This document shows positions 57,285-64,000 of a DNA stretch of 64,000 nucleotides, piece after piece. The notes beneath the pieces were generated by a model that was not told the DNA's origin, did not search any database, and saw only the letters and a list, made by a program, of their open reading frames with translations. The stretch covers positions 62,001-126,000 of the forward strand of contig NZ_SDLT01000014.1 of NCBI RefSeq assembly GCF_004522235.1. Direction: 5' to 3'. Made by a program: the position numbers and the translations under genes. Numbering within the stretch: position 1 is the first letter of the stretch; each line of letters opens with the position of its first letter. The DNA is from Amycolatopsis nivea (GTDB lineage: Bacteria > Actinomycetota > Actinomycetes > Mycobacteriales > Pseudonocardiaceae).

Positions 57285-57688
57285 AGGCCCTTGAGCGAGT
57301 TCGGCACCGCGCTGCTAGGGCCGCGGTGCAGCCACTCCGAGGCTTGACTGCGCTCCCGTCGGTATTGCCGACGCCACGAATCCCGGCGCAGGTACCGGCC
57401 CGGGCCACCGTGCGTCCTTTGTGGACGGGATCTGAACCGGATTCGCCTTGACAGAAGCGTTCTCGTCAGCATTCCGCGGTGATCGTCGCGGAGGTCCGGC
57501 GAGCGACACCCGACCTGATGACCGGGGTCGCCTGTCCGGCTGGCGGGGTCCCCCGGGTCCGGTCGCCGTGGGTCATCGGCGGCGGACACGACCGGGTCGA
57601 TCTTGCTCCGGACCCTGGTCGCGCGAGCGGGCACTACCTTAAATTCAAGCGAGCCAGAGTCTTCGAAACGCACTCGCGGAGGTAGAGG
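57285..57688 (+). other. 404-bp gene-free region upstream of the Tat-exported protein
   Basis: No supported reading frame. A TTGACA at 57448-57453 could be a -35 box, but no convincing -10 follows at 17 bp. The AT-rich patch ACTACCTTAAATTCAAG (57633-57649) is 40 bp before the next start and is the likelier promoter region. No clear hairpin terminator seen for the preceding operon. Confidence 0.4.
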
Positions 57689-58420
57689 ATGCCTGCTCCG
57701 AACGACGAGAAACCCGACCGGCAAGGTTCCGGCAAGGACCGGCGGGACTTCCTGAAGGGGGCCGCCGCCGCGGCCGCGCTGGGGGTGGGCGGGGTCGCGG
57801 CCGGCGGCTTGCTGGGCGGGCAGCAGGCCCAGGCCTTCCCGCAGCAGACCGGCCTGCCGCCGATCGGGGCGGAGATCCCGTGCAGCTGCCTGGCGATCAA
57901 CACGCCGCTGCAGATCCGCACAGCCCTGGTCAGCGTGGATTTCCGCGGCGGGATCAAGGTGCGGGTCGACGTGAACCCGGACGACCCGGTCAACTCGGTG
58001 CGGCTGCGGGTCGTCGGCCACCGCGTGACGGCCGAACTCCCCGGAGGCGACAGCGCGGAGCAGGGCGGCGGCACGATCACGATCGAGCAGAACGACGTCG
58101 ACGTGGACGCCAAGAGCCTGCTCAAGCTCACGCAGAAGTTCCCGCCGCGCTACGAGCAGGTCATGGTGCTGAGCTTCACCATGACGATCGACCAGCCAGA
58201 CGGCCTCCTGCGCCGGGCAGGCATCCGGTCCCGGAAGGCGTACGAGCCGCTGGTGCTGACCACGAAGGAACCGGGGATGCTCGTCGGACAGCTGACCCAG
58301 TTCCCGCCGCGCGGGGACCTGTACCAGCTGCAGAACCCGATCGACCTGGTGCTCCCGGACGACCCGGACACGACGATCGCGTCGATCCAGAAATTCCCGG
58401 TGAAGGTGGGTGGCCTCTGA
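57689..58420 (+). CDS. Tat-exported protein of unknown function
   Basis: 243 residues, GGAGGTAGAGG before the ATG. Twin-arginine signal: DRRDFLKGAAAAAALGVGG (about residues 17-35), cleaved near AQA-FPQ. The mature part begins with CSC, then has beta-rich segments with many Asp/Val (VRVDVNPDDPVNSVRLRVVG, GGTITIEQNDVDVDAK, VLSFTMTIDQPDG). It suggests a compact beta-sandwich folded before export. No family recognised. No cofactor motif visible beyond the two N-terminal cysteines. Monocistronic. Confidence 0.75.
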   Translation: MPAPNDEKPDRQGSGKDRRDFLKGAAAAAALGVGGVAAGGLLGGQQAQAFPQQTGLPPIGAEIPCSCLAINTPLQIRTALVSVDFRGGIKVRVDVNPDDPVNSVRLRVVGHRVTAELPGGDSAEQGGGTITIEQNDVDVDAKSLLKLTQKFPPRYEQVMVLSFTMTIDQPDGLLRRAGIRSRKAYEPLVLTTKEPGMLVGQLTQFPPRGDLYQLQNPIDLVLPDDPDTTIASIQKFPVKVGGL

Positions 58421-58442
58421 CGTCGCCGGAGACATCCGGCTC

Positions 58443-58880
58443 GCGGCCCGGTCCGCCCTTGCGAGGGCGGGCCGGGCCGCTTCGCGAGTTCTGGGACGAC
58501 GGGGCGACGGCAGCGCGCTGGCCCTGCAAGGCAGGCCGGGCCGCCTCACAAGTTCCGGGGCGACGGCAGCACCGTTGCCCTGCAAAGCGGGCCGGGCAGC
58601 CTCGCAGGGACAGCGGCAACGGCGGCGCGCTTGCCTACAGAACGCGCCAGGCCACCCAGCAAGTACTGGGGCGGCGCGCTAGCCCTGCACGGCAGGCCGG
58701 GCCACCTCGCGAACTCTGCAGCGACCGGGCGACGACAGCGCCCTTGCCCCGCACAGCGGGCCGGGCCGCCAGTCCTGGGACAGCGGGCAACGGCGGCGCG
58801 CTTTCCCTGCAGCGGCCGGGCCGCTTGGCGAGTTCGGGGCGGCGGCGGCACGCTTGCCGTGCGGGGCGGTTCTCGTGGGC
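58443..58880 (+). repeat. Degenerate GC-rich tandem repeats, about seven units of 49-64 bp
   Basis: Unit starts near 58522, 58578, 58634, 58683, 58747, 58805 and 58857 share CCCTGCA.GGCAGGCCGGGC and then CGCCTCGCGAGTTC..GG, followed by GGCGACGGCAGCGC. Spacing and sequence drift between units. No frame in the region is supported as coding. Function unknown; could be a decayed minisatellite or a structured non-coding element. Confidence 0.8.
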
Positions 58881-58961
58881 GGCGATTCCGGCGAGAACCG
58901 GCATTGCCGCTCACCAGCCACCTGCTCGCCGGTCAGCCCGTCGGCGAGTTCGCTGCCCAGC

Positions 58962-59642
58962 TCACCCGTCCGCGCGCGCAGCGGGTTGCGCCATCAGCCC
59001 CAGCACCGTTGAGCAGCGGACTACCGCGCCGGGGTCGCCGGAGAACGTCAGTTTTCCCGTCGCCAGCGCCTCGAACGGGCCGAGTGCTCCGGCGCCGATG
59101 CGGACGAATGTTGTCGCGTCGGTACGGATGCTCAGTACCGGGGCTTCGGCGGGTCCGCGTGCCGTGGTGAGTGCGCCGCGGTCGACGGTCAGGTGGAAGG
59201 TTTCGTCGTCCACCTGGAATTCGTACGTTTCCGAGACCTCCGGCAGCCGGCTGGCGTCCGCCATCGACTGGACGGCCAGCAGTGCCCAGTGCGGGCGGGT
59301 GACCATGTCCGCGCTCGGTTCGCCCAGCAGGCCGATGCCCCATTTCGACAGCGCCAGCACCGGTTCCCGCAGTTGTTCGCCCAGTGGGCCGAGCCGGTAG
59401 GCGTGTCCGGCGCCGGTTTCGGAGCGTTCGACGATTCCGGCGCCGCTCAGCTTCTTCAGCCGGTCCGCGAGGAGGTTGGTGCCGATGCCGGGCAGGTCCG
59501 CGAGCAGTTCGGTGTAGCGGCGCGGGCCGAGCAGCAGTTCGCGCACGATGAGCAGCGTCCAGCGTTCGCCGACGGTGTCGAGGGCGGCGGCGAGCCCGCA
59601 GTACTGGCGGTACTGGCGTTCTCCTCGGGCGGTGGTCGTCAC
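58962..59642 (-). CDS. HxlR-type regulator with SCP2-like domain
   Basis: 226 residues. HxlR winged helix at about residues 10-100: CGLAAALDTVGERWTLLIVRELLLGPRRY, DLPGIGTNLLADRLKKL. C-terminal SCP2-like sterol-carrier domain (YEFQVDDETFHLTVDRGALTTARG, GALGPFEALATGKLTFSGDP). This fusion is common in actinomycetes; the SCP2 part may sense a lipophilic ligand. It is 12 bp downstream of the thioesterase gene on the same strand, so it may be read with the PKS operon. Confidence 0.88.
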   Translation of the reverse strand: MTTTARGERQYRQYCGLAAALDTVGERWTLLIVRELLLGPRRYTELLADLPGIGTNLLADRLKKLSGAGIVERSETGAGHAYRLGPLGEQLREPVLALSKWGIGLLGEPSADMVTRPHWALLAVQSMADASRLPEVSETYEFQVDDETFHLTVDRGALTTARGPAEAPVLSIRTDATTFVRIGAGALGPFEALATGKLTFSGDPGAVVRCSTVLGLMAQPAARADG

Positions 59643-59654
59643 CAGCCCAGCTTA

Positions 59655-60086
59655 CTACGCGATTTTCAAGTACGGCGTCAGGGCCGTCCGGAGCTGCTCG
59701 GGGACCGGGACCGGTTCGAGTCCGGCGGGGCCGCGGGTCATGCAGGCGACCGACTGGTGCCCGCGCGCCACCAGCTGCGGCACCGCGACCTCGGTCCGGT
59801 AGTAGTCGAACGCCATCGCCACCCGGTGGCCCTCGAGTTCGGTCAGGGTCATGCGCAGTTCGACGACGTCCCCGGCGGTCAGTTCGCCGAAGTACTCGCA
59901 GCCGCAGCCGGTGGTGACCACGGCGAAGCCGTCGGTGAGCGAGGCGAGGACGTCCGGGGCGTGCTCGGCGAGGAACCGTTCCCGGCAATGTCCTTGCCAG
60001 CGAACGTAATGCGCGAAGTAGACGTTGCCGACGAGGTTGGTCTCCTCCAGGGTGACGGGATGGCGGTACCGGTAGGCGGGGGTCAT
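59655..60086 (-). CDS. Enediyne-type hot-dog thioesterase
   Basis: 143 residues. YRYRHPVTLEETNLVGNVYF (residues about 5-24) and YVRWQGHCRERFLAEHAP are the signature of the enediyne PKS-associated thioesterases (SgcE10, CalE7, DynE7 type), followed by CEYFGELTAGDVVELRM and VARGHQSVACM. In known systems it releases the polyene (heptaene) from the ACP of the enediyne PKS. The ATG overlaps the PKS stop (ATGA), as expected for a co-translated pair. Confidence 0.9.
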   Translation of the reverse strand: MTPAYRYRHPVTLEETNLVGNVYFAHYVRWQGHCRERFLAEHAPDVLASLTDGFAVVTTGCGCEYFGELTAGDVVELRMTLTELEGHRVAMAFDYYRTEVAVPQLVARGHQSVACMTRGPAGLEPVPVPEQLRTALTPYLKIA

Positions 60087-63000
60087 GCGATGCCGACCGT
60101 GAGCAGAGCGATCGCGACTGGCAGCGGGTAACCGTCCACAGTGAACACTGCGGAGGCGATCCGCGCGCGGCCCGCGGCGAGGACGAGCCAGCCTCCGTCA
60201 TACGCTCCGGAAAACCTTGCCTCCGAAGGATTCGCGCTCACCTGGGTCAGGCACCGCGTCACTGTCGAGACCCGCGCGGCCAGGCGTTCGGGCGACTCGT
60301 CGCACGGGCCTGAGAGCACGCGGAGCAGCCTGGGGTCTGGTGGTTCGTGTGGTTCCACGAATTCCCAGGCACAGGCGGCCGGGCAGGAGCTGTCGGCAGC
60401 CACGCTGAACGGTTCGCCGATCGATATGCGCAGCGACGGATCGAGTCCGAGCGCCACCGCTGTCCGCGTGATCGCCACGGACAACAAGGACGCGGGCCAC
60501 GGCCGGTCGTCGGGCAGTGAGCCGGTGTCGGCCAGGCGTAAGCCGGTCCAGCGGACGGCGGTGCGGCCGTCCGCGTCAGTCGCCGCGACGTTCCAGGTGT
60601 AGCGGCCGTCTGCGGCGTCTTGTTCGGTGCCGCGGAGTTGCCACGGGCCTGCCGCGCGCGGGTCGAAGTCGACGCGGTCGCAGGCGACGGGCAACAGCCG
60701 ACGCGTCGGGACGCAGGCTTGGAGGACGTGCACGGTGGCGTCGTGGGCGGCCGGGTCGCCGAGTACCGAGGCGAACCAGGGCTCGTCGTTCGGGGTGATC
60801 GTGGCCAGGCAGGACCACGGGTCCGGGACGGCTGCCGAGGTGACCCGGCGGAACTGTCCTTTGTGGAACAGAAGCCGGTCGTACAGTTCGGTCGGCTCGA
60901 TGCGGCCGTGGTCGGGGACGACCGGCGGCGCAGTGTTTTCGCTGGTAGACAAGGGGAAAGTGGCAGTGAAGTGGTCTGCCTGGAAGGCGGATTCGGCACA
61001 GCGCAACACGGTGGTGATCACGTCGCCGTCCCGCAGCGCGCAAACTCGGACAACGTGCTCGCCGGTGTCGGGAATGATGATTGGCCGGTCGAACTTGACG
61101 TCGCACGCGGTCGTCAGGGCCCGGTCAGCGACCGCAGAAGCGGCCTGTGCCATGGCTTCCAGCCCGACGACGGCGGGCAGCAGGATTGCTCCGTCGACCC
61201 GGTGACCGTCCAGCCACGGGTCGGCGCGGAGGGAAAGGGTGGCGTCGGCGACGAGTTCGACGCCGGGGTGGCCCGCTCGGATCCGCTCCAGGAAGCGGCC
61301 GGTTCCGGCCGGGAATTCAGCGCCGAGCCGTCCGTGCACGGACACGTCGGCGGGGGTCGACGGCACGCGCAGCAGCCGCAGGAACAGTTCGGTTCCGTCC
61401 TCGACCGGGATCGGCGTGGCACCGGAGCGGGCGAGGGCTTGCGCCGCGCCCATGCGTTCGGCCATGCCAGCACCCGACCACGCGGACCAGGCGATGTCGA
61501 GCACTCGGCAGGACGGCACCTCCCGGGCGAGCCGTCGAGCCTCGGCGCGCAGGAGGCCGTTGGCCAGCGCGTAGTGGCACTCCCCCGCCATCCCGGCCGA
61601 CCCGATGACTGAGCCGAACGTGACCAGCAGCCGCAGCGATTCGGGCGGGACGGCGGCGAGCAACGCGCGCAGACCGGTGACCTTCGGACGCAGGTGAGCG
61701 CGGATCCGGTCGGGCGTCAGGTCGGCGAATCGGGCGGGTTCGTTGATGCCGCTCGCGTGCAGCAGGGCGGTCACCGGGCCGGTTTCGGCGGTGAGTTTTT
61801 CCACGGCGAGCGCGACGGCATCCGGGTCGCCGACGTCGGCGGCCTCGTAGGCGACGCGGATCCCGTCCGCCCTCAGCCGGTCCAAGTTGGACTGGAGGAG
61901 TTCGTCGGTCTCCGGATGAGAGCGGCCGAGAAGGGCGAGCGCGAGCCCCGTTTTGCGGGCCAGGGCGTGCGCACACTCGTAGCCGATGCCTTTGCCGCCA
62001 CCGCTGACCAGGAGCACGTCTTGCTCGTCGAGGAGGGTTTCGTCCGGCTCCGCGGCGACGAGTTGCTCGCGCGGTTCATACCAGGAGCCGTCCTCACCGA
62101 GGACTAGTTCGCGGAATCGGCCGGGCTCGGCGTGGAGTGCTGAGAAATCCGCGGTGCCGGCCGGGACCTGAGCGAGGGTGATGCCGATCCCGGGGTGTTC
62201 CTGGTGCAGCGAACGGAAGAAGCCGCTGAGCGCGCAGTCGTGCGTCACGACCACGAGCGCCTGATGGCGCAGGGCTTTCCGCCCGGCGTCGAGCAGCGCC
62301 TCGACGTCTTCCGGGTCGGCGAGGCACACGGTTTTCGTCGGACGCCACGGTTCCGGCCGGGCTGGGGCCAGGACCTCGGTAAAGCAGCCGGTCCAGGGCC
62401 GCACTCCCGGGGTCTCCACGTCGGGTTCCGCGGTCTCCGGGAGCCGTTCGATCTCCGCGATCACCTCGCCGACCGAGCTGTCGGCGAACGCCATCGACAC
62501 CGACGGGAGCTTCCGGCCGAGCGCCGACGCCGCCTCCACGACGAGCTGGGTCGCCCGGAGCGAGCTCAGGTTGAGGTCGGCGAGGAGGCGCGCGTCGGAG
62601 CCGATGAGCGCTGCGTCGAGTTCGGTGGCCTCGGCGAGCAAGCCGGTGACGGTCGCGGCGGCGTCGCGAGCCGGAGCAGCGTCGAGCGCTTCCCGCGGCT
62701 CAGGGATCGCCGAGGGTGCTGCCGAACACGGGTTCGTAAGGAACTCCGGTTCGTGGTCGAGGTCCAAGGGACGCGCGGCGCGTCCGGCGAACCAGCGGGC
62801 GAGGTTCGCGACGGATCCGGCGGCGAACAGTGCGGCAACGGAATCGGCGGCTGCCCGGTCGCCGGATGAGCCGATGTCCAGGCTGACTGCCTCCCGACCA
62901 GCCAAGGTGCTCAGAGCCCGGCCGGGGCCCGCCTCGACAAACAGGTCCGCGTCGACGGCCTGTACGGCGGTCCGGAACTGCACCGGCGCGCACAACTGCC

Positions 63001-64000
63001 GGACGAGCAGTTCGCCGAGATCATCCTCGTCGGTGAGCGGGCGGCCGTACACAGTGGACACCACCGTGCGCCGCACCGGAGCGAGCCCAATGCCCTTGAG
63101 GAACGCACGCCACGGCTTGGTGCAGGCAGCCATGGCGGGGCTGTGGAAGCCGTGCGACACCGGAAGCCAGGTGACGCGGAACCCGCGCCGCTCGGCTGTT
63201 TCCGCCACCGTCTGGAGTTCGGCCACCGAACCGGAAAGCACCTGCGACAGAGCGGAGTTGTCGGCGGCCAGCACGACGTCCGTGCCGGTACAGAGCGCCT
63301 GCGCCTCGTCCGCGCTCGCCGCGACAGCGAGCATTCCGGTGCCTGACGTGCCGTATTTGCCCATGATCCGGCCGCGTTCGACGGCCAGCCGTCCACCGTC
63401 CTCGGCAGACAGACAGCCCGCCCACGTGAGCGCGGCCAGTTCGCCGAGACTGTGTCCAATCGCCGCGCTCGCGGTGACGCCAAGCTCGTCGAGCCGCGCG
63501 AGCGCCGTGCGGCAGGCACGGTAGATCGCGGGCTGGGCCAGCGTGGTGTCGGCTGGTTCCGCGCCGCTCGCGCCTTGTCCGGGGAACAGCAGCGCGACCC
63601 GGCCTGGTACGGCGTTGCCCAGCCAGCAGCCCGGGGATGCCGCGAGCTGACCGTGGGGCAACGACGGCACCTCGGCTGCTGCACGGGCAGCGAGAGAACC
63701 CAGCTCGGCCGGGGTGTGGGCGACCAGCGCGGCGCGGACGGGCCCGGCGGTGCCCAGGCGTCCGTACTGGCAGGCGAGGTCGTGCAGTTCGGCTCGTGAC
63801 AATCGCGGCGCTGCTTCGGCGATCCGGGTTAGTTCGGCGGCGACGAGAGCGGGGTCCGGTCCGCTGACCGCGATGACGTCGAATTCCGGAGTCGGCCGAT
63901 CCGCCACCGACGACCGCACTGGCCGGGTCCGCGCCGGAGAGCCCAGCACGACGTGGGTGTTGATGCCGCCGAACCCCATGGCGCTCACCCCGGCGAGGCG
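60083..64000 (-). CDS. Enediyne-type iterative type I polyketide synthase, C-terminal part
   Basis: Runs off the right edge; about 1,305 residues are visible, and the KS is missing except its end (MGFGGINTHVVL). Domains by position: AT (GHSLGE at about 63440-63460), ACP (LADLNLSSL, serine near 62570), KR (GGGKGIGYECAHALA near 62000; catalytic Ser and Tyr in LLVTFGSVIGS..GECHYALAN near 61600), DH (DPWLDGHRVDGAILLPAVVG, His near 61203). A C-terminal PPTase-like domain follows (about 60083-60500). LEAMAQAAS and HVLQACVPTRRLLPVACDR are strongly enediyne-PKS-like. The C-terminal domain has lost the usual W-T-x-x-E-x-L-x-K residues (here STVTRCLTQ). Overlaps the thioesterase gene. Confidence 0.9.
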   Translation of the reverse strand, partial: RLAGVSAMGFGGINTHVVLGSPARTRPVRSSVADRPTPEFDVIAVSGPDPALVAAELTRIAEAAPRLSRAELHDLACQYGRLGTAGPVRAALVAHTPAELGSLAARAAAEVPSLPHGQLAASPGCWLGNAVPGRVALLFPGQGASGAEPADTTLAQPAIYRACRTALARLDELGVTASAAIGHSLGELAALTWAGCLSAEDGGRLAVERGRIMGKYGTSGTGMLAVAASADEAQALCTGTDVVLAADNSALSQVLSGSVAELQTVAETAERRGFRVTWLPVSHGFHSPAMAACTKPWRAFLKGIGLAPVRRTVVSTVYGRPLTDEDDLGELLVRQLCAPVQFRTAVQAVDADLFVEAGPGRALSTLAGREAVSLDIGSSGDRAAADSVAALFAAGSVANLARWFAGRAARPLDLDHEPEFLTNPCSAAPSAIPEPREALDAAPARDAAATVTGLLAEATELDAALIGSDARLLADLNLSSLRATQLVVEAASALGRKLPSVSMAFADSSVGEVIAEIERLPETAEPDVETPGVRPWTGCFTEVLAPARPEPWRPTKTVCLADPEDVEALLDAGRKALRHQALVVVTHDCALSGFFRSLHQEHPGIGITLAQVPAGTADFSALHAEPGRFRELVLGEDGSWYEPREQLVAAEPDETLLDEQDVLLVSGGGKGIGYECAHALARKTGLALALLGRSHPETDELLQSNLDRLRADGIRVAYEAADVGDPDAVALAVEKLTAETGPVTALLHASGINEPARFADLTPDRIRAHLRPKVTGLRALLAAVPPESLRLLVTFGSVIGSAGMAGECHYALANGLLRAEARRLAREVPSCRVLDIAWSAWSGAGMAERMGAAQALARSGATPIPVEDGTELFLRLLRVPSTPADVSVHGRLGAEFPAGTGRFLERIRAGHPGVELVADATLSLRADPWLDGHRVDGAILLPAVVGLEAMAQAASAVADRALTTACDVKFDRPIIIPDTGEHVVRVCALRDGDVITTVLRCAESAFQADHFTATFPLSTSENTAPPVVPDHGRIEPTELYDRLLFHKGQFRRVTSAAVPDPWSCLATITPNDEPWFASVLGDPAAHDATVHVLQACVPTRRLLPVACDRVDFDPRAAGPWQLRGTEQDAADGRYTWNVAATDADGRTAVRWTGLRLADTGSLPDDRPWPASLLSVAITRTAVALGLDPSLRISIGEPFSVAADSSCPAACAWEFVEPHEPPDPRLLRVLSGPCDESPERLAARVSTVTRCLTQVSANPSEARFSGAYDGGWLVLAAGRARIASAVFTVDGYPLPVAIALLTVGIA

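Noticed and set aside
58443..58880. Possible CRISPR array
   Set aside because: Repeat units are 49-64 bp, diverge along their whole length and have no unique spacers; no cas genes nearby.

Overview
The window is high-GC, gene-dense DNA with GTG and TTG starts, ATGA/GTGA start-stop overlaps and many F420/flavin enzymes. This points to a filamentous actinomycete. Asp23/Gls24 genes, LLM and deazaflavin enzymes and two near-identical 53-bp palindromes suggest Pseudonocardiaceae, most likely Amycolatopsis. The genus is my inference from remembered family patterns; no search was run. I saw no rRNA, tRNA, transposase, prophage or CRISPR array.

Layout. 1-2.1 kb: end of a carotenoid-type dehydrogenase, an SRPBCC protein and an Acg-like FMN protein. 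2.2-9.2 kb: a LacI regulator, a cupin and a divergent five-component peptide-type ABC importer (SBP, two permeases, a fused double ATPase) with two matching operator palindromes between them. 9.1-13.4 kb: RibD-C/DHFR-like protein, HNH nuclease, DoxX, DUF3291, a SufR-like regulator and a MarR. 13.5-18.2 kb: quinone-reductase-type enzyme, an alpha/beta hydrolase with its MarR, a TetR, and two putative F420 enzymes.

18.2-43.2 kb is the dominant feature: a mostly overlapping leftward run of about 15 genes. In transcription order it encodes HyuA, HyuB, an AMP-forming acyl-CoA ligase, a cyclase-family hydrolase, a thiolase-like protein plus its OB-fold partner, an LLM oxidoreductase, a fused indolepyruvate:ferredoxin oxidoreductase-type enzyme, a GlcD-type oxidase, a zinc alcohol dehydrogenase, a class III CoA-transferase and an aldehyde dehydrogenase. 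After a strong hairpin come a secreted beta-propeller protein, a second LLM enzyme and an acyl-CoA dehydrogenase. An MHS transporter and an MmgE/PrpD protein form a second unit upstream. Both units and the adjacent TetR gene carry the same 13-bp operator (CGACAC-N-GTGTCG type), which makes this a self-contained regulon for uptake and CoA-dependent degradation of an unknown compound.

43.2-46.1 kb: an Asp23/Gls24 envelope module of six small genes, divergent from a CsbD gene. 46.2-51.3 kb: an alpha/beta hydrolase, then a GntR - PfkB kinase - ADP-ribosylglycohydrolase - symporter operon resembling the arrangement I recall for E. coli yegWVUT. 51.5-57.3 kb: an XRE-cupin regulator, an LLM monooxygenase and a divergent operon of NCS1 permease, RidA, creatininase-family amidohydrolase, FMN reductase and a RibB-like protein that has lost its catalytic residues. 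This is a Rut-like but different nitrogen-heterocycle pathway candidate. 57.7-59.6 kb: a Tat-exported protein of unknown function, about 440 bp of degenerate GC-rich repeats, and an HxlR-SCP2 regulator. 59.7-64 kb: an enediyne-type thioesterase and the C-terminal two-thirds of an enediyne-type iterative PKS, so a biosynthetic cluster begins at the right edge.

Recurring themes are palindromic operators beside their regulator genes, leaderless regulator mRNAs (a -10 box 6-7 nt from the start codon), and two tandem duplications of convergent gene ends with their terminators.
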